64,000 bases of DNA from Halorubrum salinarum (GCF_013267195.1 NZ_CP053941.1:1798001-1862000); one strand, 5' to 3'. Shown: positions 8,434 to 16,802, counted from the first letter of the stretch. Notes: a model not told the origin generated them from the sequence alone. Numbers and translations: made by a program.

Positions 8434-9047
8434 GCGGCGACGGGAGCGGGGGCGGCGGCGGAAACGGAAACGGCGACGGCCTCGCGGCGCGGCGCGGCGT
8501 CGACGACGCGGTCGTCTACCAGCCCGCGGAGGACTCCGGCCTGCTCGCGGAGGCGGCGGTCGCCGAGGCGCACGGCTGCGTGCTGGAGGTCGGCACCGGG
8601 TCGGGGTGGGTCGCCGAGCGGATCGCCGAGGAGCGCGGCCTCGACGTGGTCGGGACCGACCTCAACCCGCACGCCGCGCGTCAGGCCCGCGAGCGCGGCG
8701 TCGAGGCCGTCGTCGCCGACCTGCTCTCGCCGTTCCGCGCGGACGCGTTCGACACGGTGTGTTTCAACCCGCCGTACCTGCCCACCGACCCCGACAACGA
8801 GTGGGACGACTGGATGGAGCACGCGCTCTCGGGGGGCGAGTCGGGCCGCGAGCTCATCGAACCGTTCCTCGCGGACGTGGGGCGCGCGCTCGCGCCGGAC
8901 GGCGTCGTCCTCCTCCTGGTCTCCTCGCTCACCGGCTACGACGAGGTGCTCGACCTGGTCGACGAGGCCGGCTTCGCGGCCGAGCCGGTCGTCGAGGAGT
9001 CGTTCCCCTTCGAGACGCTCACGGTGCTGGCCCTCCGCCGGGCGTAG
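8430..9047 (+). CDS. HemK2/Mtq2-type protein methyltransferase
   Basis: A 205-residue class I methyltransferase. After a Gly-rich N-terminus (residues 3-18) comes VVYQPAEDSGLLAEA, then SAM motif I VLEVGTGSGWVAERI, and the diagnostic NPPYLP (about residue 110) found in HemK-type N5-glutamine methyltransferases. The archaeal/eukaryotic HemK2-Mtq2 branch modifies release factor aRF1/eRF1 at a GGQ motif, and related activity on other substrates is known. The length fits this short branch without the bacterial N-terminal domain. Start and upstream stop overlap as ATGA. Confidence 0.88.
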   Translation: MSGDGSGGGGGNGNGDGLAARRGVDDAVVYQPAEDSGLLAEAAVAEAHGCVLEVGTGSGWVAERIAEERGLDVVGTDLNPHAARQARERGVEAVVADLLSPFRADAFDTVCFNPPYLPTDPDNEWDDWMEHALSGGESGRELIEPFLADVGRALAPDGVVLLLVSSLTGYDEVLDLVDEAGFAAEPVVEESFPFETLTVLALRRA

Positions 9048-9069
9048 GCCTCCGCGGCGGATTACTATA

Positions 9070-9112
9070 GGGCATAAAACATATTAGCAAATATTATACG
9101 ACGGCATATCTA
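9070..9112 (+). promoter_or_regulatory. AT-rich promoter of the methionine synthase operon with a motif shared elsewhere
   Basis: This 43-bp stretch is markedly AT-rich. It contains AAATATTATA (9088-9097), a good TATA element about 25 bases before the ATG at 9123. The segment 9086-9110 (AGCAAATATT, one variable base, TACGA, four positions of which one matches, then ATATC) matches 21 of 25 positions of the minus-strand segment 16830-16806, upstream of the receiver gene. It may contain an operator as well as the core promoter. Confidence 0.55.
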
Positions 9113-9122
9113 ACGGACGGTG

Positions 9123-10139
9123 ATGACCGAACGTGTCGCGGCGACGCCGGGGCTGTATCCGCTCCCGGACCGGGCGAAAGAGACGCTCTCCGACCTGAAG
9201 GGCCACCAGAAGGGGGACCTCCTGAGCGGCGACGAGGGCGAAGCGATCGTCGCGGAGTACGACGAGGTGCGCGCCGAGTACGTCGACGACCAACTCGACG
9301 CCGGCCTCGACCTGATCTCCGAGGGGCAGGGCCGCTGGGACGACATGATCGCGCACCCGCTGACCGTCAGCGACGCGGTCGAGACCGGGGGGATCGTCCG
9401 GTACTACGACAACAACAACTTCTACCGCGACCCGCGCGTCGTCGACGACCTCCGCTTCTCCGGCGACGTGGCGGACGAACTGACGGACGCGGCCGACCTG
9501 CTCGCGGCCGCCGACGGCGGCGACGACGCGTCGCTCGCCGCGACGCTCCCCGGCCCGTACTCGCTCGCGGCGCTCGCGACCGACGAGCACTACGGCGACG
9601 AGGCCGAGTTCCAGGCCGCGGTCGCCGAGTTCCTCGCGGACGAGGTCGCGGCGTTCCCGGCCCACGAGACGCTGTTCCTCCTCGAACCGTCGCTCGTCAC
9701 GGACCCGCCCGCCGAGGGCGACGAGTCGACGGCGACGGACGCCATCGCGACGGTCGCCGACGCGACCGACGCCGACGTGGTCGTCCAGACGTTCTACGGC
9801 GCGCTCGGCGAGAAGCTGTACGCCCACCTCGTCGACGAGGCGGGCGCGGACGCAATCGGGCTCGACCTCGTCGCCGGCGACCGCGACGACACCGTCTACA
9901 ACGTCCAGGAGTTCGGCTCGACCGACTCGCTGTCGCTCGGGCTCGTCGAGGGGCAGAACACGCTCGTCGAGGAGGCCGAGACGGTCGCGGAGCGCGTCGA
10001 GTGGTTCGAGTCGCAGATCCCGCTCGAAGGGTTCGACCGGACCTACCTCACGCCGAACACCGAGCTGTTCTACCTGCCGACGAACAAGTACCGAGAGAAG
10101 CTGAACGCGCTCGCCGCCGCCGCGGAGGTGCTCGACTGA
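9123..10139 (+). CDS. Methionine synthase-like subunit, MetE family, lacking zinc ligands
   Basis: A 338-residue TIM-barrel protein of the MetE/UROD-like superfamily, with landmarks LDLISEGQGRWDDM, LPGPYSLAAL and TPNTELFYLPTNKY. It contains no cysteine at all, so it cannot use the His-Cys-Cys zinc site of MetE to activate homocysteine. It is the first gene of a pair and overlaps the catalytic paralogue by one base (TGATG). This suggests a non-catalytic or methyl-donor-binding partner. A GTG directly before the ATG (9120) is a possible alternative start. Confidence 0.85.
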   Translation: MTERVAATPGLYPLPDRAKETLSDLKGHQKGDLLSGDEGEAIVAEYDEVRAEYVDDQLDAGLDLISEGQGRWDDMIAHPLTVSDAVETGGIVRYYDNNNFYRDPRVVDDLRFSGDVADELTDAADLLAAADGGDDASLAATLPGPYSLAALATDEHYGDEAEFQAAVAEFLADEVAAFPAHETLFLLEPSLVTDPPAEGDESTATDAIATVADATDADVVVQTFYGALGEKLYAHLVDEAGADAIGLDLVAGDRDDTVYNVQEFGSTDSLSLGLVEGQNTLVEEAETVAERVEWFESQIPLEGFDRTYLTPNTELFYLPTNKYREKLNALAAAAEVLD

Positions 10140-11212
10140 TGGTCCGAAACCCCGAAGCGAACCGCGACCAGTTCCGCCCGGACGACCACCCGAACGAGAC
10201 GTTCCTGCTGTCGACCGTCGTCGGCTCGTACCCGAAGCCGAAGTGGCTCAACCGGGCGGACGAGCTCGTCGAGGACCCCGACTCGAAGTTCGACGAGTCT
10301 GACCTCGAAGAGGCCCACGACGACGCCTGTCGGCTCATCACGCACGAGCACGAGCGCGCCGGCCTCGACACGGTCGTCGACGGCGAGATGCGCCGCAACG
10401 AGATGGTGGAGTTCTTCGCCGACCGCATCGACGGCTACGAGTTCAACGGGCCGGTGAAGGTGTGGGGCCACAACTACTTCGACAAGCCGAGCGTCGTCGA
10501 GGAGGTCGAGTACGACGAGCCGTGGCTGGTCGACGAGTTCGAGTTCACCGCCGGCGTCGCCGAGCGCCCGGTGAAGGTCCCGATCACGGGGCCGTACACC
10601 CTCGGCTTCTGGGCGTTCAACGAGGCGTACCCCTCGACCGAGGAGCTCGTCTACGACCTCGCGGACCTCGTCAACGAGGAGGTCGAGAAGCTCGTGGAGG
10701 CGGGCGCCCGCTACATCCAGATCGACGAGCCCGCGCTGGCGACGACCCCCGAGGACCACGCCGTCGTCGGCGAGGCGCTCGAACGCATCGCCGCCGGCAT
10801 TCCCGACGAGGTCCGCATCGGCCTCCACGTCTGCTACGGCGACTACTCGCGGGTGTACCCCGAGATCAACGACTACCCGATCGACGAGTTCGACCTCGAA
10901 CTGTCGAACGGCGACTACGAGCAGATCCCCGTCTTCGAGGAGCCGGAACTGGAGCCGGACCTCGCGCTCGGCGTCGTCGACGCCCACACCGCCGAGGTGG
11001 AGTCCGTCGAGGAGATCAAGCGGAACATCCGGCAGGGACTGCGCGTCGTGCCGCCGGAGAAGCTCACCATCTCCCCCGACTGCGGGCTGAAGCTCCTCCC
11101 GCGCGACATCGCGTACGGCAAGACCGAGAACATGGTCACCGCGGTCCGCGAGGTCGAGGCCGAGATCGATTCCGGCGAGATCGACGTCGAGAACCCGATC
11201 GCGGACGACTGA
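10139..11212 (+). CDS. Methionine synthase, core MetE type (zinc-binding)
   Basis: A 357-residue protein corresponding to the catalytic C-terminal half of cobalamin-independent methionine synthase. It has STVVGSYPKP near residue 25, VPITGPYTLGFWAF (about 147-160), YIQIDEPAL (192-200), the zinc ligands H230 and C232 in LHVCYGDY, and C315 in SPDCGLKLL. It transfers a methyl group to homocysteine. Archaeal short forms usually do not use polyglutamyl methyl-folate, and the donor here is unknown. It is co-transcribed with the upstream cysteine-free paralogue. Confidence 0.9.
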   Translation: MVRNPEANRDQFRPDDHPNETFLLSTVVGSYPKPKWLNRADELVEDPDSKFDESDLEEAHDDACRLITHEHERAGLDTVVDGEMRRNEMVEFFADRIDGYEFNGPVKVWGHNYFDKPSVVEEVEYDEPWLVDEFEFTAGVAERPVKVPITGPYTLGFWAFNEAYPSTEELVYDLADLVNEEVEKLVEAGARYIQIDEPALATTPEDHAVVGEALERIAAGIPDEVRIGLHVCYGDYSRVYPEINDYPIDEFDLELSNGDYEQIPVFEEPELEPDLALGVVDAHTAEVESVEEIKRNIRQGLRVVPPEKLTISPDCGLKLLPRDIAYGKTENMVTAVREVEAEIDSGEIDVENPIADD

Positions 11213-11366
11213 GGCGCCGTCGACGGTTCGCCTCGGGACCGCTCCCGTGGCTCGGTCCTTCTGTGGCGCTCCGGGTCGGCGATACCCCTCCGAAACCCCC
11301 GACCGCTGCGAGCGCGGTCGGACCGAGGCCAAACGTTTCGTACCGAGACCACGTACGGTTCTAACC

Positions 11367-11573
11367 GTGAACGCCGTTCGGCTGCTGGCGAACCCCGCCG
11401 TCCGATGGGCGATCGCGTTCCTCTACCTCGGCACGTCGCTGACGTTGCTCGTCGGGCTCGGCGACCTCCCGAGGGCGGACCAGATCGCGGTGACGATCGC
11501 CTGCGTGATCGGCTTCTTCGTGGTTCCGGTCGCGCTGAAGGGGTACGTGGACTCCGCGCCCGACCGGTACTGA
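11367..11573 (+). CDS. Small two-helix membrane protein
   Basis: A 68-residue protein from a GTG start. It has two hydrophobic segments (about residues 12-30, WAIAFLYLGTSLTLLVGLG, and 40-58, TIACVIGFFVVPVALKGYV) joined by a short charged loop. No family is recognised. The GTG at 11367 is preferred because it immediately precedes the hydrophobic region. The upstream in-frame sequence is Arg/Pro-rich and does not look haloarchaeal-coding. It sits alone between the methionine synthase operon and the isomerase gene. Confidence 0.6.
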   Translation: MNAVRLLANPAVRWAIAFLYLGTSLTLLVGLGDLPRADQIAVTIACVIGFFVVPVALKGYVDSAPDRY

Positions 11574-11655
11574 CGAACGCGGTCCCCGCCGGCCGAGCGG
11601 TCCGCGTGCGGCGCGGCCGCGTTCGGTCCCGACCGCGTTTCGGAGTCCGCGCCAC

Positions 11656-11667
11656 TATTTATAAAAC
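11656..11667 (+). promoter_or_regulatory. TATA element for the TIM-barrel isomerase gene
   Basis: TTTATAAAA at 11658-11666 lies 23-31 bases before the ATG at 11689, which indicates a leaderless transcript. Confidence 0.65.
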
Positions 11668-11688
11668 CGCGCCGACCTCACCACCGAC

Positions 11689-12438
11689 ATGGAGATCGGT
11701 CTCACGGTCGGCGACGACCTCGACCGCCTCGTGGCGTCGCCGACGCGGTTCGACTTCTGCGAGCTGGGCGTCGGCGAGCCGACGCTCGTCCCCGGCGAGA
11801 TCGACCCGGGGCGGCTGACCGACGCGCTCGCCGGTCGCGACCTGCTCGTCCACCTCCCGTACAGCCAGCGGCTGGCGACGTACGTCCCCGAGGTCAACGA
11901 CGCCATCGTCGACTACCAGCGCCGGCTGCTGGAAGCCGTCGGCGACCTCGACGCGGAGAAGGCGGTCATCCACGCCACCTCCGCCGACCGCGACGACATC
12001 GAGTTCCGCGAGACCGCGGCCGAGCAGCTCCGCCGCGTCGCCGACGCCGGCCGCGAGGCGGGCGTCGAGGTCGTCGTCGAGAACGTCGGCCACCAGCACG
12101 CGGGGCTCCAGCTCTCCGTCCTCGGCGACCTCGCCCGCGAGACCGACACGCCGGTCTGCTTCGACGTTGGCCACGCCTACATGGAGGGCGGCAACAAGGC
12201 GATAAAGCGGTTCCTCCGGAGCCACGGCGACCGGGTCTCGCACCTCCACTGCCACGACGCCCGCCGCCGCGGCGACACGCACCTCCCCGTGGGCGCCGGC
12301 GAGGTCGACTACGACCTCGTCGCGTCCGAACTCGCCGGCTTCGACGGCACGGTCGCGCTCGAAGTGTTCACCGACGACGAGGCGCTCCTCGTCGACTCCG
12401 CGGAGCGCGTCGCCGACCGGCTCGGCGCCTCCTTCTGA
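11689..12438 (+). CDS. Sugar phosphate isomerase/epimerase family (AP endonuclease 2-like TIM barrel)
   Basis: A 249-residue TIM-barrel protein. Metal-binding residues appear in VVVENVG (Glu after strand 4), CFDVGHAYMEG (Asp and His), HLHCHDARRRGDTHLPVG (His residues) and ALEVF (Glu). The order matches xylose-isomerase-like/endonuclease IV-like enzymes. The substrate is not evident. A sugar phosphate isomerase or epimerase is more likely than a DNA repair enzyme, because the DNA-binding loops of endonuclease IV are absent. It has its own strong TATA element. Confidence 0.8.
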   Translation: MEIGLTVGDDLDRLVASPTRFDFCELGVGEPTLVPGEIDPGRLTDALAGRDLLVHLPYSQRLATYVPEVNDAIVDYQRRLLEAVGDLDAEKAVIHATSADRDDIEFRETAAEQLRRVADAGREAGVEVVVENVGHQHAGLQLSVLGDLARETDTPVCFDVGHAYMEGGNKAIKRFLRSHGDRVSHLHCHDARRRGDTHLPVGAGEVDYDLVASELAGFDGTVALEVFTDDEALLVDSAERVADRLGASF

Positions 12439-12444
12439 CGGGCG

Positions 12445-13281
12445 TCAGTCCGCCCGGTCGTCGTCGCCCTGCCCGTCCGCATCGTCGTCCGCGCTCGCAG
12501 CGTCGTCCGCGCTCGCGTCGTCTCCGTCGTCGTCCGGTTCGTCGGCCTCGACCGCCTCCGCGTCGGCCTCGTCCCCCGCAGCGTCCCCGTCGATCTGGCG
12601 CTTTATCGACTCCAACTCGGACTCGACGTCGACCTCCGGCGGGTCGTCCTCGGCCGCCTCGCTCTCGGCGTCGACGCCCTCTCCGGGTTCGGTCACGTCG
12701 ATCTGGACCGGGCTGTCGTCGTTACGCCCGGCGTCCGGCGCGCTCCGCGGTCCGTCCTCGTCGCCGGGGCCCCGGTCGCGGTCGCGCCCGAGCCGGCGGT
12801 CCCGCGCGGCGTCCGCCTCGCGGCGCCCCTCGTCGATCCGGGACTCGATCTCCGCGGTGAGGTCGCGCGCGTCGGCGATGATCGACCGGGAGGCGGCGTC
12901 CTCGGGGAGGTCGGCCTCCGAGAGCGCGGTGCGAAGCTCCGAGAGCGACCGGGCGAGCCCGGCCGTCGCGCCGTCGCGGACGTCGGCGAGGCGGTCGCCC
13001 GCGCCCTCGCTCCCCTCGGCGACGCTCCGGCCGGGGTCGGCGAGCCGGAGGGTGCCCCGGAGCAGTTCCAGCGACTTGATCGTCGTCTCCAGCAGCGCGA
13101 TGACCGTCGGGATGGTGTACTGTTCGGTGAACCGCACCAGCTCCGAGAGCCGGGGCGGCCGCGGCGGCCCGCGGCGGTCGCGCTCGCTCTCCCGGAGGTC
13201 GGCGCGGAGCTCGCCCAACACCGATTCGAGCTCGTCGAGCCGCTCCTCGAGGTCGTCGTCGCGTCGGTCGCGGGAACTCAT
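12445..13281 (-). CDS. Conserved haloarchaeal protein with acidic disordered tail
   Basis: A 278-residue protein with no recognised catalytic domain. Residues 1-40 form a charged coiled coil (DDDLEERLDELESVLGELRADL). Residues about 45-150 are a helical core containing LSELVRFTEQYTIPTVIALLETTIKSLELLRGTLRL, and they resemble haloarchaeal DUF7547-type proteins. From about 170 onward the chain is Asp/Glu/Ala-rich and low complexity, ending in a run of DDA repeats. Its function is unknown. The short core helix suggests interaction with a partner or the membrane surface. It is convergent with the isomerase gene, with 6 bases between. Confidence 0.7.
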   Translation of the reverse strand: MSSRDRRDDDLEERLDELESVLGELRADLRESERDRRGPPRPPRLSELVRFTEQYTIPTVIALLETTIKSLELLRGTLRLADPGRSVAEGSEGAGDRLADVRDGATAGLARSLSELRTALSEADLPEDAASRSIIADARDLTAEIESRIDEGRREADAARDRRLGRDRDRGPGDEDGPRSAPDAGRNDDSPVQIDVTEPGEGVDAESEAAEDDPPEVDVESELESIKRQIDGDAAGDEADAEAVEADEPDDDGDDASADDAASADDDADGQGDDDRAD

Positions 13282-13356
13282 GCCGCCTCGTAGGCGGGCC
13301 GCGAATAAAAAGCCCGGCAGCGCCGCGTGGCGCCCCGATCGGTCGCGGCGCGCCGC

Positions 13357-14610
13357 TCAGAACCCCTCGCGCAGGAACGTGCGCCGCGGCGGGAACAGGG
13401 CGGCCAGGTCGGCCGCGAGGCCGTCCGGGGCGCCGCTCGCGAGGTCGAGGTCGGCGTGCGCCCGGAGGTCGTCGAGGTCGCGGTAGCCGGCGTACAGCTG
13501 CGAGAGCGCGCCGATCCCGGCCGTCGCGTCGACCGCCGTCGCCCCGGGAGCGCCGTCCTCCTCGGGGGCGACCCGCTCGGCGGTGACCTCGCCGTCCTCC
13601 ACGGTCACCCGGATCGGTCGGTCGTGCCAGCCGACGAGCGGGTCGTCGACGCCGAGCGTGAACGCGGTTTCGAGCTCGGGGTCGGGCGCCAGCGCGGGCA
13701 GCGCGTCGGGGACGTCGACGAGCCGGAACATGGGGCCGGCGCGGACCTCCTCGGTCACCGCACGCGGGTCGTCGACGCGGTCGAGGAGGCTCACGTCGGC
13801 GGGGAGGCGGAGCCGAACGCGCTCGACCTGCGAGTCGTGATCGCGACAGAACCGGAAGACGCGGTCCCAGTCGGCGGAGTCGGCGACGGCGGCGTCGGAG
13901 ACGACCATCGCGCGCCCGTCGCCGTCGTCGCGCTCCTCGAAGGTGTACGAGAGGAGCGCCTTGAGGTCGCCGTCGCGCTCGAAGCCGTACACGTACGGGT
14001 CCGTCTGCCACCCGCGGAGGGTGCGCTCGCGCCACCACGCCTCGGTCCGCGCCATCGTGAAGTCGTAGCGCTCCGCGGTCGCGGCCAGCAGGTCGGCGGC
14101 CGCGCCGTGGTCGTCCTCGCCGAGCCGCCGGAACCGGCCCGCCTCGTCGCCGCCGTCGCTCTCCTCGGCCGCGAACGCCAGCTGCTCCGGCGGCGCCTTC
14201 ACCCAGCGGTAGCGGTTCACCGTCCCCCAGCCGTACCGGCGGTAGAACGGGTGCTCGAAGGGCCACAGCGCGGAGAAGCGCACCCCGTCGTCGCGGTACT
14301 CGGTCAGCGACTCGCGGAGGAGCCGCTCGATGTGTCCGTTGCGCCGGTGCTCGGGCGGCGAGGCGACCGCCGAGAGGCCGGCCACGTCGCGGTCGCGTCC
14401 CCGGATCCGGAGCGAGAAGTCGTGGTGCCCGCACACCGCCACGGGCTCGTCGCCGTCGAACAGCCCCCGGTACTCCGCGAGGTGCTCGCGGTCGTCGTCC
14501 TCCTCCTCGGGGTCGTACGGCCCCTCCTCGGGCGAGAAGGCGTAGCGCATGAACGCGCTGAACTCGTCGCCCCGCTCCTCGGGGAAGGGCCGGTAGTCGA
14601 GGTCGCCCAT
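13357..14610 (-). CDS. GNAT N-acetyltransferase, Eis-like
   Basis: A 417-residue protein with the three-part Eis arrangement. It has an N-terminal GNAT domain with VAGLSAVASPPEHRRNGHIERLL (acetyl-CoA-binding loop, about 78-100) and FSALWPFEHPFYRRYGWG, a second degenerate GNAT fold, and a C-terminal sterol-carrier-like region ending LRAHADLDLASG. Bacterial Eis proteins acetylate amines, including lysines and aminoglycosides. The archaeal substrate is unknown. It is a single gene, 75 bp upstream of the minus-strand DUF7547-like gene. Confidence 0.85.
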   Translation of the reverse strand: MGDLDYRPFPEERGDEFSAFMRYAFSPEEGPYDPEEEDDDREHLAEYRGLFDGDEPVAVCGHHDFSLRIRGRDRDVAGLSAVASPPEHRRNGHIERLLRESLTEYRDDGVRFSALWPFEHPFYRRYGWGTVNRYRWVKAPPEQLAFAAEESDGGDEAGRFRRLGEDDHGAAADLLAATAERYDFTMARTEAWWRERTLRGWQTDPYVYGFERDGDLKALLSYTFEERDDGDGRAMVVSDAAVADSADWDRVFRFCRDHDSQVERVRLRLPADVSLLDRVDDPRAVTEEVRAGPMFRLVDVPDALPALAPDPELETAFTLGVDDPLVGWHDRPIRVTVEDGEVTAERVAPEEDGAPGATAVDATAGIGALSQLYAGYRDLDDLRAHADLDLASGAPDGLAADLAALFPPRRTFLREGF

Positions 14611-14714
14611 ACGCCGTCGGCGCCCGGGAGCCTGATAAGCCTTCCCGGCGCCTGCGCGTGGTTCTCATGCTCCGGTCGGCGGTCGCCCGGTCGGCGGTCG
14701 CCCCGGCGGCTCGT

Positions 14715-15815
14715 TCAGTCGAACTGACCGCGCCGGTACTGGACCGGCCACTCGGCCTCCTCGCCGAGCTCGTGGGCGGCCTCCAGCGGCCAGTACGGGT
14801 GGCGGAGCATCTCGCGGCCGAGCGCGACGAGGTCGGCCCGCCCGTTCCGGACGAGGGCGTCAGCGTGGGTCGGCTCCGTGATCCCCCCGACGGCGGCCAC
14901 GGGCACGTCGGTCCCCTCGCGGACCGCCTCGGCGTAGGGCACCTGATAGCCCGGTCCCGCGCTCGGGATCTCCTGGTCCGGGTGGATACCGCCGCCGGAG
15001 ACGTCGATCAGGTCGGCGCCGGCCTCGGCCAGCAGGGGGGCCAGCCGGACCGAGTCGTCCACGTCCCACGAGTCGCGGTCGGGGAGCCAGTCGGTCGCGG
15101 AGATCCGGACGAAGATCGGCTTGCCGTCGGGCCAGACCTCGCGGACGGCCGCGACGACCTCTCGGAGGAGCCGGGTGCGGTCCTCGAAGCTCCCGCCGTA
15201 CTCGTCGTCGCGGTCGTTGGTGACCGGCGACAGGAACTGGTGGAGCAGGTAGCCGTGGGCCGCGTGGACCTCCGCGACCTCGAAGCCGACGTCGCGCGCC
15301 CGCTCGGCGGCGGCCGCGAAGGAGTCTATCACCGCGTCGATCCCGTCCCCGTCGAGCCGTCGGGTGTCGGCCAGGTCCCCGTCGTCGACCTCGGAATGCG
15401 GGTACGGCTTGTCGCTGGCGGAGACGGTCTCCCAGCCCGCGGGCTCGTCGGCGGGGATGGGACCGCCCCCCTCCGCGGGCGGGCTGTGGGAGGCCTTCCG
15501 CCCGGCGTGGGCCAGTTGGATCCCGGGCGTCGCGCCCTGCGACCGGACGAACTCGACGATCGGCTCGATCGCCTCGGCGTGCTCGTCGGACCAGATCCCG
15601 AGGCAGTTCGGCGTGATCCGGCCGCGGGCCTCGACGGCGGTCGCCTCGGTCATCACGACGCCGGCGCCCCCGGCGGCGCGGGCGCCGAGGTGGACGCGGT
15701 GCCAGTCGTTCGCCAGGCCCTCGTCGGCGGAGTACTGGCACATCGGCGACAGCATCACCCGGTTTCGGAACTCTGTGTCGCGGAGCGTAAGCGGCGTGAA
15801 CAGCGTGTCAGTCAC
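14715..15815 (-). CDS. NADH:flavin oxidoreductase, Old Yellow Enzyme family (YqjM-like)
   Basis: A 366-residue TIM-barrel flavoprotein. Evidence includes LFTPLTLRDTEFRNRVMLSPMCQYSADEG (FMN-binding and active-site Cys in the YqjM style), QLAHAGRKA (substrate-binding His), EVHAAHGYLLHQFLSP, and the C-terminal FMN phosphate site VAAVGGI and LVALGREML. It reduces activated alkenes or related substrates with NAD(P)H. The physiological substrate is unknown. A GTG start at 15815 (VTDTLFTPL) places the N-terminus where the family begins. An ATG at 15839 would add eight atypical residues. Confidence 0.9.
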   Translation of the reverse strand: MTDTLFTPLTLRDTEFRNRVMLSPMCQYSADEGLANDWHRVHLGARAAGGAGVVMTEATAVEARGRITPNCLGIWSDEHAEAIEPIVEFVRSQGATPGIQLAHAGRKASHSPPAEGGGPIPADEPAGWETVSASDKPYPHSEVDDGDLADTRRLDGDGIDAVIDSFAAAAERARDVGFEVAEVHAAHGYLLHQFLSPVTNDRDDEYGGSFEDRTRLLREVVAAVREVWPDGKPIFVRISATDWLPDRDSWDVDDSVRLAPLLAEAGADLIDVSGGGIHPDQEIPSAGPGYQVPYAEAVREGTDVPVAAVGGITEPTHADALVRNGRADLVALGREMLRHPYWPLEAAHELGEEAEWPVQYRRGQFD

Positions 15816-15890
15816 GGGTCGACGAACGACCCCCGCCACGTAAGGCCCTCCGATCCCCCGCGCGGATCGCCGCCTGTGGTTTAGGCCGAC

Positions 15891-15903
15891 CGAAATCTAT
15901 AAC
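15891..15903 (+). promoter_or_regulatory. BRE/TATA element for the 53-residue gene
   Basis: CGAAATCTATAAC ends 26 bases before the ATG at 15929. A purine-rich BRE followed by CTATAAC is a textbook haloarchaeal promoter, and it supports the small gene downstream. Confidence 0.6.
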
Positions 15904-15928
15904 ACCGCCGGCCACTGAGCGGGTTGTA

Positions 15929-16090
15929 ATGACAACGGGAGACCGGATCGAGCGGGACGCCGAGTCGGCGACCGACGAGCGGCCGACGGTCGCCGCGACC
16001 CGCTGTTCGCAGGACCGGACCGTCTTCGCAGAACAGGGCAACACCGACGCGTGGATCGCGACCGACCTCACGGTCGAACTTGAACGGTAA
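15929..16090 (+). CDS. Small protein, 53 residues (DUF7331-like)
   Basis: An ATG-to-TAA frame of 54 codons reading MTTGDRIERDAESATDE at its start, ending in a compact segment (RTVFAEQGNTDAWIATDLTVELER). The C-terminal half, with an NTDAWIATD signature, resembles short haloarchaeal proteins of the DUF7331 group. One cysteine is present. Support comes from the well-placed BRE/TATA element 26 bases upstream, the acidic composition and codon use like its neighbours. Its function is unknown. It is divergent from the Old Yellow Enzyme gene. Confidence 0.72.
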   Translation: MTTGDRIERDAESATDERPTVAATRCSQDRTVFAEQGNTDAWIATDLTVELER

Positions 16091-16158
16091 CGAACCTCCT
16101 CCCGCCGCCCGCGCCACCGCGGCGGCTCCGCTTCCGGCGCCGTTCGGCGCCCCCGACT

Positions 16159-16752
16159 TCACTCCTCGGAGCGGAGCGTCCCGCGGGGCGAGCCCGATGT
16201 GCGCGGCGGCGACGCGGTCGCCCGCGCCGCGGCCGTCCCGCGCTCCCGATCCCCGTCGACGACCGCGAGGATCCGATCGAGTATCGAACCGAAGCGGCCG
16301 CGCTCGGACCGCTTCTCGAAGTACGCGTCCGCGCCGGCGCCGAACGCCGCCGCCTCGCACTCCTCGCCCGAACACGTCGTGTGAAAGACGACCGGGACCC
16401 CGTGGCCCGCCTCGCGGAGCCGTCCGGTGAGACCGACCCCGTCGCCGTCGGGGAGCCGCTGCTCGGTCACGACGCAGTCGACTTCGACCCGCTCGCCGTC
16501 GACCTCGACGCCCTCCTCGACCGCGTCGACGGCGGCGGCGACGCGCTCGACGGAGCGGATCCGGACCCGTTCGGTGAGCCGCGTCGCGAACGTCTCCAGC
16601 AGCTCGGCGGAGCGCGCGTCGGGCTCGACCTGGAGGACGGTGATCGGCTCGTCGGGCTCCGTCGCGGGCCCGTCTGCTGGCTGTGCTGATCGGTCGGCGG
16701 CTGCGTTCGTGTCCGCGTGCGCGTCTGACGGCGGAGATGTGTGGTCGGTCAT
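16159..16752 (-). CDS. Receiver-domain (CheY-like) protein with Glu at the phosphoacceptor position
   Basis: A 197-residue protein. A disordered N-terminus (1-35) is followed by a receiver domain (about 36-160): ITVLQVEPD (acidic pocket E43, D45), VDCVVTEQRLPDGDGVGL, VPVVFHTT (T126 region) and ADAYFEKR (K147). In the usual pattern the phosphoacceptor Asp sits where E97 of VVTEQ is found. A Glu here may mimic the phosphorylated state or give a non-phosphorylatable domain. No output domain is visible; the C-terminus is short and Ala/Arg-rich. The 5' leader appears about 45 bases long, judged from the AT-rich promoter at 16806-16830. Confidence 0.8.
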   Translation of the reverse strand: MTDHTSPPSDAHADTNAAADRSAQPADGPATEPDEPITVLQVEPDARSAELLETFATRLTERVRIRSVERVAAAVDAVEEGVEVDGERVEVDCVVTEQRLPDGDGVGLTGRLREAGHGVPVVFHTTCSGEECEAAAFGAGADAYFEKRSERGRFGSILDRILAVVDGDRERGTAAARATASPPRTSGSPRGTLRSEE

Positions 16753-16802
16753 TCGTTTGGTGGCGGGCGACGACTCGGCGGAGCGCGACTCACTACGCGA
16801 GT

